A stretch of 64,000 nt of DNA, taken from the NCBI GenBank assembly GCA_029624765.1, contig JARSSO010000030.1:1-64000 (forward strand), read 5' to 3'. Made by a program: the position numbers and the translations under genes. This document shows, piece after piece, positions 10,263 through 20,661 of this stretch (position 1 is the first letter of the stretch; each line of letters starts with the position of its first letter). The notes under the pieces are model-generated. The model did not search any database. It was given only the letters and a program-made list of their open reading frames with translations, and was not told the DNA's origin. Source of the DNA: Candidatus Contendibacter sp. GTDB lineage: Bacteria; Pseudomonadota; Gammaproteobacteria; Competibacterales; Competibacteraceae.

Positions 10263-10904
10263 TCAATAACCCAGCCATTCGTCCAGTTGGGCAAGGGCCT
10301 CGTCCATGCCTAGCCCGGTCGGGGCCGAGAACAGTTGCGCGCTCGCGCCCGAATAGTCGGTTTTCAAGGTTTTTTGCAGTTGTTGCAGCGCCATCCGCGC
10401 CGCGCCGCGTCCCAGCTTGTCGGCCTTGGTCAACAGCACGTGGGCCGGAAGCAGGCGGTGAGCGCAACCGTCCAGCATCTGGCGGTCCAGCGCGGTGAGC
10501 GGATGACGGATATCCATCAGCAGCATCAGACCGCGCAGGGCGACGCGCTCGCGGAGATAACGTTCCAGCAGCAACCGCCAGTGCCGACGGATCGCGTCCG
10601 GCACCTGGGCGTAGCCATAGCCGGGCAGATCCACCAGAAAGCGATCCGGCTCCACCTGGAAAAAATTGAGCAACTGGGTTCGACCCGGCGTTTTGCTGAC
10701 CCGGGCCAGTTGCCGCTGGCCGGTCAGGGCGTTGAGGGCGCTGGACTTGCCAGCGTTGGAACGACCGGCGAACGCGACTTCCCAGCCGGTGTCGGGCGGC
10801 AGTTGCGCCATGGAGTTGACGCTGTCGAAAAAACAGGTCGTCCGGTAACGCAGGGCGGTCGTGGCGGCCGTGGGGATGAGATTAGGATCATTGGGGTTTT
10901 TCAT
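10263..10904 (-). CDS. engB: Ribosome biogenesis GTP-binding protein EngB/YihA/YsxC
   Basis: The 213-residue GTPase has the EngB pattern: P-loop GRSNAGKS, G2 region with PGRTQLLNFF, G3 DLPGYGYA, and G4 TKAD. It assists large-subunit ribosome assembly. The start at 10904 gives the usual length and the common MKNPNDPN-type N-terminus followed by CFFDSVNSMAQLP. A longer in-frame reading to 11126 would overlap the divergent cytochrome gene and adds no conserved sequence. The gene is convergent with DUF484, with one base between the stops. Divergent pairing with cytochrome c4 is common in this class. Confidence 0.96.
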   Translation of the reverse strand: MKNPNDPNLIPTAATTALRYRTTCFFDSVNSMAQLPPDTGWEVAFAGRSNAGKSSALNALTGQRQLARVSKTPGRTQLLNFFQVEPDRFLVDLPGYGYAQVPDAIRRHWRLLLERYLRERVALRGLMLLMDIRHPLTALDRQMLDGCAHRLLPAHVLLTKADKLGRGAARMALQQLQKTLKTDYSGASAQLFSAPTGLGMDEALAQLDEWLGY

Positions 10905-11089
10905 TGAACTCAAAGGCCAAAACTGATATATAAAACCGCTGCTTTCACGCGGCGGAACCAACCACAACCAGCACGGGTTCCACCGCGACCAAGCGAGGCT
11001 CGTCCGCCGGTTCACGCCACTCCCCAAGATTCGCGCCGGCGGCAGGTCGCCTGAACCGAATATCGTCATCGTACAGGAGCCTTCCAAAA

Positions 11090-11698
11090 ATGAAAAAACT
11101 CGTTGTGATCGCCGCGACGTGCGCACTACTTGGTTCCGCGACCGCTACGCTGGCCGCTGGCGACCCCACCGCCGGCAAGACCAAGTCCGCCACCTGCGCG
11201 GCTTGCCACAGCGCGGATGGCAACAGCGCCATGGCCCAGTATCCCAAACTGGCGGGGCAAAGCGCCGATTACCTCCTCAAGCAACTTCAGGACTACAAGA
11301 GCGGTGCCCGCGCCAACCCGATCATGGCCGGCATGGTCGCGCCGCTCAGTCCCCAGGACATGGAAGATCTGGCCGCTTTTTATGCCTCCCAGCAGATCGC
11401 GCGCGGCGCCGCCGACCAGGCCCTGGCCCCAGTGGGTGAAGCCCTGTTCCGCGGCGGCAACCTGACCAACGGCGTCTCGGCCTGTTCGGCCTGTCACGGC
11501 GCCACCGGGGCCGGTAATCCGGCCGCCAAGTTCCCGGCGCTGGCTGGTCAACACGCCGATTACACCATGGCCCAGTTGAAGGCCTTCCGCGCCCTGGAAC
11601 GCGCCAACGACGCTGGCCAGATGATGCGCGCCATCGCCGCCAAAATGACCGACCCGGAAATCAAGGCGGTGGCATCCTACATTCAAGGCCTGCAATAA
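11090..11698 (+). CDS. Cytochrome c4, di-haem
   Basis: The 202-residue protein carries a signal peptide (cut after TATLAA) and two haem-attachment sites, CAACH (Cys36-His40) and CSACH (Cys132-His136), one in each of two similar halves, as in cytochrome c4. It is a periplasmic electron carrier, generally to terminal oxidases. The ribosome-binding site AGGAG lies just upstream near 11072. A rho-independent terminator follows. The haem-ligation genes resB and ccsA follow directly, matching the need for covalent haem attachment. Confidence 0.96.
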   Translation: MKKLVVIAATCALLGSATATLAAGDPTAGKTKSATCAACHSADGNSAMAQYPKLAGQSADYLLKQLQDYKSGARANPIMAGMVAPLSPQDMEDLAAFYASQQIARGAADQALAPVGEALFRGGNLTNGVSACSACHGATGAGNPAAKFPALAGQHADYTMAQLKAFRALERANDAGQMMRAIAAKMTDPEIKAVASYIQGLQ

Positions 11699-11741
11699 GA
11701 ACCCGGTCGAACCGGGCTGAATGCCCCTGATGTAATCCTGA

Positions 11742-11769
11742 GGGTGGCCGATTGGACCACCCTTTTTTT
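11742..11769 (+). terminator. Rho-independent terminator after cytochrome c4
   Basis: A GGGTGG/CCACCC stem with a loop of about nine bases is followed by seven T residues. It lies 43 bases after the cytochrome stop codon and about 100 bases before resB, so it should separate the two transcripts. Confidence 0.8.
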
Positions 11770-11872
11770 GTGTCCCGCGCCTTTGCGGACAGTGAACGGA
11801 TTCCGACCGGCCAAGTCATAGAAACCGTTCGCCGTCTCGTCACCCGCGCTTAACCATCCCCGATCTCCTACC

Positions 11873-13900
11873 GTGAGCGACACCGTCACCGCGCGCAAGC
11901 CGTTCCAGCGCCGCACCCTGGGCTGGGTGTTGCTGGAATTCCTGGGTTCGATGAACCTGGCCATCACCCTGCTGGTGGTGGTGGCCGTCGCCTCGATCAT
12001 CGGCACGGTGCTGCAACAGAACCAGTCCTATCCGGACTACGTGCTCAAGTTCGGGCCGTTCTGGTTCGAGACGTTCGACCGCCTGGGTCTGTACGATGTG
12101 TATGGCGCCGTGTGGTTCATCGCCATCCTGGGATTTCTCGTTCTCTCCACCAGCGTTTGTCTGTATCGCCAGGTCCCCGGCATGGCGCGGGAGATGGTCC
12201 GGTTCCGCACCCAGGTTCGGCTCGAATCGCTGCGCGGTTTTCACCAGCACGCCGAATGGTGGTTGCCGGAGCAACTCCCCGGCAGCGTGCTGGCGGAAGT
12301 GACCGGCGCGTTTCGCGCCCGCGGCTACCGTTGGCGGGTCCAGGATCACGGTGACCATCAAGTAGCCGCGGCGATGAAGGGCCGTTACCAGCGGCTGGGC
12401 TATCTGTTCACCCACGCGGCGGTGGTGGTGATCGGGATCGGCGGCCTGCTGGATGGCAACCTGTGGCTGAAGCTGAAGGAATGGCGCGGCGAGATCGCGG
12501 TCGAGACGCGCGACCTGGCCGCCCGCGATGTGCCGCCGGTCAGTCGGCTGGCCCCTGGCGCGACCCCGTCGTTTCGCGGCAACATCATGCTGCCCGAGGG
12601 CAGCGCCGCCAACTTCGTCTTTTTGCGGCTGCGGGATGGCTTCCTGGTGCAGGAACTGCCGTTCGCCATCGAACTCAAGGACTTCCAGGTCGAGTACCAC
12701 GCCACCGGCCAGCCCAAGTCCTTTGTCAGTCAGGTGCGCATCCACGATCGGGAACATCTGGGCGACCGACCGCTGGAGGCGACCATCCGGGTCAATCATC
12801 CGCTGATCTATCGCGATTACGCCATCTATCAATCCGATTTCGGCGACGGCGGTTCCAAGCTGGAGTTGCGGATCTGGCCGTTGACCGGCGGCCGACTGGA
12901 GCCGGTCGAGGTCAAGGGCGAGGTGGGCGGCGCGCTCAAGGTGGCGGGACCCGCCGGACTGTTTGGCTTGGAACTGACCGAGTTCCGGCTGTTCAATCTG
13001 ATGCCGGAACCGGGCGCCCGGCCCGGCGACCGCAAGTTCCGCAATTTTGGCCCCAGCGTCGGGTTCAAGCTGCGCGCCCCCGCCGGCGAGGCGCGTGAAT
13101 ACCTGAATTACATGGCGCCAGTTCAGTTGGAGGGCCGCTGGTTCTTCGTCAGCGGCGTCCGCGCCCGGCCGGGCGCGGAGTTCGCCTATCTGCACATTCC
13201 GGCGGACGCGAACGACAGCCCCGAACGCTTTTTGCGCTTCAACGCCCGGTTGCGCGACGAGGAGGGATTGCGCGCGTTGCTGACGCGCGCGCCGGCGCCG
13301 ACTGGAAATCCCGATTTCCAGCGCGATCTCGCGCAAGTGCGCCTCAACCTGGTCGAATTGTTCCTCCAGGGCGGTTTCGCGGCGGTGACGGAGCGCGCCC
13401 GCGCGGTGGTGCCCGCCGACCGGCTTCAGGAGGCGACCAAGCTGTATCTGGAAATTCTGCGCGATACCCTGGCGGAAGTTTTCATCGAAGTGTTGCGCGC
13501 GGAGGGAATGAAGCCGGAGCAGGGAGTGGGCGAGCGCGAGGATGCGTTTTTCAACGACGCGCTGTCGGCTCTGGCCACGCTGCCGGCTTACGGTTCGCCG
13601 TTTTATCCGCAACTGACCGGATTCCAGCAGGTGGAGGCGTCCGGCTTGCAGGTGACTCACAGCAACGCGACTGGCGTGGTCTACGCCGGCTTCGCGTTTC
13701 TGAGCATCGGCGTTTTCCTCCTGTTTTATACTTCGCACCGTCGGCTGTGGGCCTGGATCGCGGCCGAGGAGGGCGGCTCGCGCTTGATCCTGGCTGGCGC
13801 GGGCAATCGTCGCCAGGCGGAATTCGCCCGCGAGTTCGCCGCTTTGGAAACGGTCCTGGCGCGACGGCTGGGAGCGCCGGAGCCGCGCGCGGACAACTAA
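11873..13900 (+). CDS. resB: Cytochrome c biogenesis protein ResB
   Basis: ResB is half of the System II cytochrome c synthetase, which exports haem and attaches it to CxxCH motifs. The 675-residue protein shows the family start (GWVLLEFLGSMNLAITLLVVVAV), transmembrane segments near the N-terminus (about residues 22-45, 80-95 and 165-185), a large periplasmic domain and a final C-terminal helix (YAGFAFLSIGVFLLFY). The start is GTG at 11873. The next gene is its partner ccsA. A large open frame antisense to this gene is a GC-rich shadow. Confidence 0.95.
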   Translation: MSDTVTARKPFQRRTLGWVLLEFLGSMNLAITLLVVVAVASIIGTVLQQNQSYPDYVLKFGPFWFETFDRLGLYDVYGAVWFIAILGFLVLSTSVCLYRQVPGMAREMVRFRTQVRLESLRGFHQHAEWWLPEQLPGSVLAEVTGAFRARGYRWRVQDHGDHQVAAAMKGRYQRLGYLFTHAAVVVIGIGGLLDGNLWLKLKEWRGEIAVETRDLAARDVPPVSRLAPGATPSFRGNIMLPEGSAANFVFLRLRDGFLVQELPFAIELKDFQVEYHATGQPKSFVSQVRIHDREHLGDRPLEATIRVNHPLIYRDYAIYQSDFGDGGSKLELRIWPLTGGRLEPVEVKGEVGGALKVAGPAGLFGLELTEFRLFNLMPEPGARPGDRKFRNFGPSVGFKLRAPAGEAREYLNYMAPVQLEGRWFFVSGVRARPGAEFAYLHIPADANDSPERFLRFNARLRDEEGLRALLTRAPAPTGNPDFQRDLAQVRLNLVELFLQGGFAAVTERARAVVPADRLQEATKLYLEILRDTLAEVFIEVLRAEGMKPEQGVGEREDAFFNDALSALATLPAYGSPFYPQLTGFQQVEASGLQVTHSNATGVVYAGFAFLSIGVFLLFYTSHRRLWAWIAAEEGGSRLILAGAGNRRQAEFAREFAALETVLARRLGAPEPRADN

Positions 13901-14040
13901 GGCTATTTCCAGCAAAGACCTTACCGATATCTCGTTCCCACGCTCCAGCGTGGGAACGCCGTTCGGGCCACTCCAGCGGCCCACAATGTTTGCCGCATCG
14001 GGACGGTTGGGGCTCCCACGCTGGAGCGTGGGAGCCAGAC
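13901..14040. repeat. Dispersed palindromic element, copy 1 (MITE-like, right end degraded)
   Basis: The copy starts right after the resB stop codon with GGCTATTTCCAGCAA. It has two perfect hairpin arms: 13933-13958 (CGTTCCCACGCTCC and complement) and 14011-14036 (GGCTCCCACGCTGG and complement). It is the reverse complement of the element at 47611-47777. The right terminal repeat of that element is not recognisable here, so this copy looks partly degraded. Confidence 0.8.
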
Positions 14041-14087
14041 CACAACTGATTTTCCCTATTTGACAATGTGTTGAGAGGCTTTCGGTC

Positions 14088-15266
14088 ATGGCGGTAACGC
14101 GCGAAGCGATGCTCGAACCCTGGGAACAGCCGGCTTTCTGGCGACGGTTGACGATTTGGGACGCGCTATGGACGCTGCTGGTGGCGGTGGGAGCGAGCTA
14201 TGCCGGGTGGTTTTATCGGGCGGAGATGGACGGCTACGAGGTCGCCATCCTGTTCGGCGGCGCGCTGGCCCTAATCGCCTGGGGTTTGTACTGGAAACCG
14301 GCGCGACTGTTCGCCCTGGCGGTGGCGCTGCTGGCGCTGCTGGCGCTGTGGCGGTATGGAACCGACTACGAATTGCGCAAAAGCGATTTCCTGCTCAAGT
14401 ATTTTTTGGAAAGCCAGGCCGCGTTCATGTGGATGAGCGCGCTGTACGTTCTGGCGACGGTCGCCTATTTCGCCGCCCTGTTCAGCCGCTCCGAGTTCGT
14501 CGGCAAGACCGCGACCGCCTTGACCTGGAGCGCGACCGTGCTGGGAATGACCGGCCTGCTGACGCGCTGGCGCGAGTCCTATCTGTTGGGGGCGGACATC
14601 GGGCATATTCCGGTCAGCAATCTTTATGAGGTTTTTATCCTGTTCGCGTTGATCACCGCGCTGCTGTACCTGTTTTACGAGGACCGGCACCGCACCCGCG
14701 CCATGGGCGGTTTCGCCCTGCTCGCGATCAGCGGGGCGGTGGCTTTCCTGTTGTGGTACACCTTCGACCGCGAGGCCCATCACATCCAGCCGCTGATTCC
14801 GGCCCTGCAAAGCTACTGGATGAAGATTCACGTGCCGGCCAACTTTATCGGTTACGGCGCTTTCGCCCTGGCGGCGATGCTGGGCGTGGCGTATCTGTTG
14901 CGCCAGCGCGCCGAGACGCGCCATCCCGATGGCCTGCTGGCCGTGGTGTTGCCCCCGCTGGAACTGCTGGACGACGTGATGTACAAGGCCATCGCCCTGG
15001 GTTTCGCCGCCTTCACCATCGCGACGATCCTCGGCGCGCTGTGGGCGGCGGAAGCGTGGGGTGGTTACTGGTCCTGGGATCCCAAGGAAACCTGGGCGCT
15101 GATCGTCTGGCTGAACTACGCCGCCTGGCTGCACCTGCGCCTGACCAAGGGCTGGCGCGGGGCGCCGATGGCCTGGTGGGCGATCGTCGGCCTGTTCGTC
15201 ACCCTGTTCGCCTTCCTGGGCGTGAATATGTTCCTGTCCGGGCTACACTCCTACGGTACGCTCTAA
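14088..15266 (+). CDS. ccsA: Cytochrome c biogenesis protein CcsA (CcsB-type haem handler)
   Basis: CcsA is the second half of System II cytochrome c maturation. The 392-residue polytopic protein has many helices and the haem-binding WWD-type motif WGGYWSWDPKETWAL near residues 323-337, followed by histidine-containing helices (AAWLHLRLTKGWRG). GAGAGG before ATG 14088 supports the start. It follows resB after the 140-base repeat element, so the element lies within the resB-ccsA transcription unit. Confidence 0.95.
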   Translation: MAVTREAMLEPWEQPAFWRRLTIWDALWTLLVAVGASYAGWFYRAEMDGYEVAILFGGALALIAWGLYWKPARLFALAVALLALLALWRYGTDYELRKSDFLLKYFLESQAAFMWMSALYVLATVAYFAALFSRSEFVGKTATALTWSATVLGMTGLLTRWRESYLLGADIGHIPVSNLYEVFILFALITALLYLFYEDRHRTRAMGGFALLAISGAVAFLLWYTFDREAHHIQPLIPALQSYWMKIHVPANFIGYGAFALAAMLGVAYLLRQRAETRHPDGLLAVVLPPLELLDDVMYKAIALGFAAFTIATILGALWAAEAWGGYWSWDPKETWALIVWLNYAAWLHLRLTKGWRGAPMAWWAIVGLFVTLFAFLGVNMFLSGLHSYGTL

Positions 15267-15318
15267 ACCGATTCGCCGTGCTCCGTTCTCACCCTCCGAA
15301 CCCAAGGACTCCATTGCA

Positions 15319-15957
15319 ATGTTGCATTCGCTCCGTCGCTTGTTGTTGGTGCTGCTGGCCTGCGCGTTGCCGTTGGCCGTCGCCCGCGCCGCCGATCCAC
15401 CCGCGCCGCCCGCGTTCGAGGAAGGCCGGGATTACGTGCGCCTGCCGACGCCGATGCCGCCCGCCGCGCCGGACAAGATCGAGGTCATCGAGTTTTTCTC
15501 GTATACCTGCCCGCACTGCTACGATCTGGATCCAACCGTGCGCGGCTGGCTCCAGCGCAAGCCGGAGAATGTGACGTTCACCCGGGTCGCGGTCGCCTTC
15601 GGCGCGAGTTGGGAACCCAGCGCCCGCGCCTATTACGCCGCCGAGGCGCTGGGGGTGGCGGACAGGATGCACCAACCGTTGTTCGACGCCATCCACCGGG
15701 ACAAGCGCAAGTTGAGCAGCGAGGACGAACTGGCGGCCTTTTTCGCCGAGCAGGGCGTGAATCAGGAGGCTTTCCGCAAGGCCTACCAGTCGTTCCAGAC
15801 CGAGACCCAGTTGCGGCGCGGCAACCAACTGGCCCAACGCTACGGAGTGCGCGGTGTGCCGACGGTGATCGTCGGTGGCCAGTACGACATCCGCTCGCCC
15901 CGGATTTTCGAAGTGGTGGATTTCCTGATCGCCAAGCTTGCCGTGTCGCAGGGTTGA
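15319..15957 (+). CDS. dsbA: Thiol:disulfide interchange protein DsbA
   Basis: This periplasmic disulfide oxidase has 212 residues: a signal peptide (cut after VARA), the catalytic CPHC at Cys64-Cys67 within EFFSYTCPHCYDLDP, and a cis-proline loop GVPTVIV near residue 178. AAGGA lies before the ATG. Its place after the cytochrome c assembly genes fits, since thiol redox balance affects CxxCH cysteines. Confidence 0.96.
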   Translation: MLHSLRRLLLVLLACALPLAVARAADPPAPPAFEEGRDYVRLPTPMPPAAPDKIEVIEFFSYTCPHCYDLDPTVRGWLQRKPENVTFTRVAVAFGASWEPSARAYYAAEALGVADRMHQPLFDAIHRDKRKLSSEDELAAFFAEQGVNQEAFRKAYQSFQTETQLRRGNQLAQRYGVRGVPTVIVGGQYDIRSPRIFEVVDFLIAKLAVSQG

Positions 15958-15970
15958 AGGCGGAACCGGA

Positions 15971-16774
15971 ATGACCGATCCCGCTCAGCCGCGACGCCTG
16001 CGGTTGCTCAGCTACAACATTCAGAGCGGGCTGACCACGCGCACGTATTCCCAATATCTCACCCGAAGTTGGAAGCATCTGGTGCCGGTGCCGTCGCGGA
16101 TGACCAACCTCGACGGCATCGCCCGGGTTCTGGCCGATTACGACCTGGTCGGCTTGCAGGAGGTGGACGCCGGCAGCCTGCGCAGCGGTTTCGTCAACCA
16201 GGTGAAGTACCTGGCCGATCAGGCCGGTTTCGCGCACGTGTTCGATCAGTCCAATCGCAAGATCGGGATGATTTCCCAGCATGGCAACGCGGTCCTGAGC
16301 CGGGTTCGGCCGGACGCCATCGCCGAACACAAGCTGCCGGGGTTGCCGGGCCGTGGCGTGTTGGAGATTCAGTTCGGTTCCGGGCCGGACGCGCTGCAGG
16401 TGTTGATCCTGCACATGGCGCTGGGCCGGCGCGGTCGGTTGCGACAGATTGGCTTTCTGGCGGAGCGGGCGTGCGATTACCGCCATGTCATCCTGATGGG
16501 CGATTTCAACTGCGATTTGGACAGCCAGGAAATGGCGGTGTTGCTGGAGACGGTTCGGCTGCGCGAGCCGGCGCCGGGCTTGCGGACCTTTCCCAGTTGG
16601 CAGCCGAGCCGCCAACTCGATCACATCCTGGTGTCGTCGTCCATCGTGGTCGAACGGGTTGAAGTGCTGGACTGCGTCTTTTCCGACCATCTGCCAATCG
16701 CCATGACGGTGCGCTTGCCGGAGTCGGTGCAATTGGAATCGGAGCCGGACCTGGTTGTGCTTTCGATGCCGTGA
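15971..16774 (+). CDS. Endonuclease/exonuclease/phosphatase family protein
   Basis: The 267-residue protein has the four hallmark blocks of the EEP metal-dependent phosphoesterase fold: LSYNIQSG, LQEVDAGS, LMGDFNCD and SDHLPIAM. Members cleave nucleic acids, phosphoinositides or sphingomyelin; the substrate here is unknown. No signal peptide is visible, so a cytoplasmic location is assumed. Of the alternatives, ATG 15971, 13 bases after the dsbA stop, gives the best start; a frame extension into dsbA is not conserved. It converges with fcl four bases later. Confidence 0.9.
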   Translation: MTDPAQPRRLRLLSYNIQSGLTTRTYSQYLTRSWKHLVPVPSRMTNLDGIARVLADYDLVGLQEVDAGSLRSGFVNQVKYLADQAGFAHVFDQSNRKIGMISQHGNAVLSRVRPDAIAEHKLPGLPGRGVLEIQFGSGPDALQVLILHMALGRRGRLRQIGFLAERACDYRHVILMGDFNCDLDSQEMAVLLETVRLREPAPGLRTFPSWQPSRQLDHILVSSSIVVERVEVLDCVFSDHLPIAMTVRLPESVQLESEPDLVVLSMP

Positions 16775-16778
16775 CGCC

Positions 16779-17825
16779 TTAACAGTCTGGTTTACCCGTC
16801 GCCGCCTGATACCAGGCATAGGTGTCCCGCAGCCCCGTGGCCAGGTCGATGCGCGCGCGCCAGCCAAGGCCGGCGAGGCGGGAGACATCGAGCAGTTTTT
16901 GGGGCGTGCCGTCGGGTTTGGTTGGGTCGTGGTCGATGGGACCGCTGTAGCCGACGATGCCGGCGATCCGATCGGCCAGTTCACGGATGGTGACGTCCAC
17001 ACCCGTGCCGATGTTGATCAGGGCGGTGGCGGTGGTGCATAGGCCGATGTGGACGCAGGCGGTGGCCATGTCGTCCACGTGCAGGAATTCGCGCCGGGGA
17101 GCGCCAGTGCCCCAAATCGTCACGCGGGGCGCGGTGGGAGAATGCGGGGGGATGCCGAGGCTTTGCTGGAGGTCAGCGGGAATCGGGCCGAAGCGGGCGA
17201 CATCCTGGGCGATGCTGGCCCAATCCCGAACTTGGGCGAGCCGGGCGAGATGAAATTTGCGGATCAGCGCCGGCAGGACGTGGGAGGATTTCAGGTCGAA
17301 GTTATCGTTCGGGCCGTACAGGTTGGTGGGCATGACCGGGACGTAGGCGGTCCCGTATTGGCGGTTGTAGGCGTCGCACATCTCGACCCCGGCGATCTTG
17401 GCGATGGCGTAGGGTAAGTTGGTGGGTTCCAGCGGGCCGGTGAGCAGGGCATCTTCATGGATCGGTTGGGGAGCGAATTTGGGGTAGATGCAGGAGCTGC
17501 CCAGAAAGATCAGTCGCTTGACCCCGGCGAGGTAAGCCTGATGCAGCACATGGGTTTGCATCGTCAGATTTTCGTAGATGAACTGACCGCGCTGGACGTT
17601 GTTGGCATGGATGCCGCCGACCTTGGCGGCGGCCAGGAACACCACCTCGGGGCGGGTTTCGGCGAAGAAGCGGGCGGTGGCGGCCTGATCGAGCAGATCA
17701 AGCTCGGCGTGGGTACGCAGGATTAGATTTTCATGGCCTTGCGCATGCAGGGCGCGCACCAGGGCGGAACCGACCAAGCCCCGATGCCCGGCGACGTAGA
17801 TTTTCGGATTGCCAGGGATTGTCAT
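16779..17825 (-). CDS. fcl: GDP-L-fucose synthase
   Basis: Fcl epimerises and reduces GDP-4-keto-6-deoxymannose to GDP-L-fucose using NADPH. The 348-residue SDR protein has the nucleotide-binding motif GHRGLVGSA, a GSSCIYP catalytic strand near residues 109-115 and the YxxxK pair Tyr139-Lys143. It is longer than the typical 310-320 residues because of an insertion near residues 195-225 ([11 protein letters not shown]), seen in some family members. The start at 17825 lies 23 bases after the gmd stop, so the two are co-transcribed. A longer reading overlapping gmd is spurious. Confidence 0.95.
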   Translation of the reverse strand: MTIPGNPKIYVAGHRGLVGSALVRALHAQGHENLILRTHAELDLLDQAATARFFAETRPEVVFLAAAKVGGIHANNVQRGQFIYENLTMQTHVLHQAYLAGVKRLIFLGSSCIYPKFAPQPIHEDALLTGPLEPTNLPYAIAKIAGVEMCDAYNRQYGTAYVPVMPTNLYGPNDNFDLKSSHVLPALIRKFHLARLAQVRDWASIAQDVARFGPIPADLQQSLGIPPHSPTAPRVTIWGTGAPRREFLHVDDMATACVHIGLCTTATALINIGTGVDVTIRELADRIAGIVGYSGPIDHDPTKPDGTPQKLLDVSRLAGLGWRARIDLATGLRDTYAWYQAATGKPDC

Positions 17826-17848
17826 TGGTTTTCCTTCCGCCGTTCGCC

Positions 17849-19021
<1,173 letters not shown>

Positions 19022-19082
19022 TCAATGTCTTTCTTTCTGGAAATCGGCTAATATCCGTCCGAAGTGATGAGAGGATGCGACG

Positions 19083-19940
19083 ATGAATACGGAATCCCTT
19101 AAGGAAGCGATTCGACGGGAACTGCCTGAAATTTTGCGGGCGGATCCTGAGTTGCGCGCCTACGTTTTGGAATTGACCCGGCGGGAGTACGCCGGCCGAG
19201 CGGAGACCCAGGACCGGTTTTACGACCTGCTGGCCGAGCTGCGCCGCGACCGGGAGGAGCAAACCCACAAGTGGGAGGAGCAGAACCGCAAGTGGGAAGA
19301 ACAGAACTGCAAGTGGGATGAGAATCAGGCTGAGTTGCGCCGCGACCGGGAAGAGCAAGCCCGCAAGTGGGATGAGCAGAACCGCAAGTGGGATGAGCTT
19401 CAGGCTGAACTGCGCCGCGACCGGGAGGAGCGCGCCCGCGAATGGGACGAATATAAGGACGAGCAGAACCGCAGATGGGATGCGAACCAGGTGGAATTGC
19501 GGCGGTTGCATGAAGAGATCATGGCCCAGGCCCAAAAACACGAGCGGGGTATCGGTGCCTTGGGGTCGCGCTGGGGCCTGCAATCGGAAAAGGCGTTCCG
19601 CGACGCGCTGGCGGGGATTCTGGAGAAAAACTTTGGAGTGCAGGTCGTCAACGTCACCGACTACGACGATCAGGGCGTGGTGTTCGGGCGGCCCGATCAG
19701 GTCGAACTGGACGTGATTATCAAAAATGGCTTGTTATTGATCTGTGAACTCAAATCCTCCATCGACAAGGCGGGGATGTATATATTCGAGCGCAAGGCGC
19801 GGTTTTACGAGCAGCGCCACGAGCGGACTGCGAATCGGCTGATTGTGATTTCGCCGATGATCGACGCGCGGGCGCGGAAGGTGGCGGAGCGGTTGGGGAT
19901 CGAAACCTACGGTGATTCGACCGAGGTGGAGGCGTTGTGA
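19083..19940 (+). CDS. Coiled-coil protein with PD-(D/E)XK nuclease-like domain (DUF3782-like)
   Basis: The 285-residue protein has three parts. Residues 1-55 form an acidic/basic helical head. Residues 56-150 are a very polar coiled coil built of near-repeats such as KWEEQNR and AELRRDREEQ. Residues 160-285 form a restriction-endonuclease-like domain with Asp210 (VELDVII) and Glu222-x-Lys224 (CELKSS), the PD-(D/E)XK pattern. Such proteins are widespread in filamentous cyanobacteria and some gammaproteobacteria, often with repeated coil units; the function is unknown. It is unlikely to take part in glycan synthesis. The DNA of the coil is itself a tandem repeat (about 19,240-19,480). A heptanucleotide tract follows the stop. 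Confidence 0.75.
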   Translation: MNTESLKEAIRRELPEILRADPELRAYVLELTRREYAGRAETQDRFYDLLAELRRDREEQTHKWEEQNRKWEEQNCKWDENQAELRRDREEQARKWDEQNRKWDELQAELRRDREERAREWDEYKDEQNRRWDANQVELRRLHEEIMAQAQKHERGIGALGSRWGLQSEKAFRDALAGILEKNFGVQVVNVTDYDDQGVVFGRPDQVELDVIIKNGLLLICELKSSIDKAGMYIFERKARFYEQRHERTANRLIVISPMIDARARKVAERLGIETYGDSTEVEAL

Positions 19941-19951
19941 GGCTTTTTTGG

Positions 19952-19979
19952 CCTTTCACCTTTTGCTTTTCGCCTTTGA
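19952..19979. repeat. Heptanucleotide tandem tract (4 x 7)
   Basis: Four consecutive seven-base units, CCTTTCA, CCTTTTG, CTTTTCG and CCTTTGA, lie 12 bases after the stop of the PD-(D/E)XK gene. Read on the other strand they resemble the GGCGAAA units at 40788. Confidence 0.6.
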
Positions 19980-19988
19980 CAGTACACG

Positions 19989-20550
19989 ATGGCTTTTAGG
20001 AACAGGATATTACTGGCGTTCGGCACCCGCCCGGAGGCGATCAAGCTGGCGCCAGTGGTGAAGGCGTTGCGCCAGGCCGGGACGTTCGAGGTGCGAGTGT
20101 GCGTGACGGCGCAGCACCGGCGGATGCTGGATCAGGTGCTGGCGTTGTTCGCGATCGCGCCTCACAACCACTTTTGCCGCGAGTCTGGCGGCGCATTACG
20201 AGAAGATCGCGGTGGGCCATGTGGAGGCGGGGTTGCGCACCGGCAATCTTTACGCGCCGTGGCCGGAGGAGATGAATCGGCGCTTGACGACGGCGCTGGC
20301 GGCTTTGCACTTTGCGCCGACACCGTGGGCGCGAGATAATCTACTGCGGGAAGGCGTGGCGGCGGACCTGGTACAGGTCACCGGAAATACGGTGATCGAT
20401 GCGTTGCTGGAAGTGGTGGCGCGGTTGTTGGACGATGCGGCGGCGTATCGGGCGATGGCCCAGGCGCATAATCCGTATGGGGACGGTCAGGCGGCGGCGC
20501 GGATCGCCGCCGCGCGCGGACGCTGGTTGCAGGAATCACCGCCCGGATGA
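19989..20550 (+). pseudogene. Broken UDP-N-acetylglucosamine 2-epimerase (wecB type)
   Basis: The first 57 codons encode a normal epimerase N-terminus ([20 protein letters not shown], then [17 protein letters not shown]). The reading then jumps frame near 20160 into [27 protein letters not shown], skipping about 40 residues. A second in-frame loss falls near 20,420-20,440: [12 protein letters not shown] runs directly into [21 protein letters not shown], which belongs to the extreme C-terminus, so about 150 residues including the DSGG active-site region are gone. The family is about 370 residues long; about half remains. It cannot be functional. A different, intact 2-epimerase lies at 47795. 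Confidence 0.9.
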
Positions 20551-20661
20551 ACGTGAGGAACTTAGCTTGGGCGCGGTGTCTGCCGTGGTTAATGTATTTT
20601 GGTAGCCCGGCTGTAGGTATCTCAACGATTGGGTAGAAAATCGAATTCAGAGTGTGCTTGG

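Noticed and set aside
13933..14036. CRISPR-like array made by the repeated TCCCACGCTCCAGCGTGGGA hairpins
   Set aside because: Only two hairpins per locus, in a fixed arrangement with conserved flanks; no spacers and no cas genes.
11840..14089. A 749-codon minus-strand open frame opposite resB
   Set aside because: ResB motifs are unmistakable on the plus strand; the antisense product is low-complexity Gln/Arg/Ala-rich sequence.
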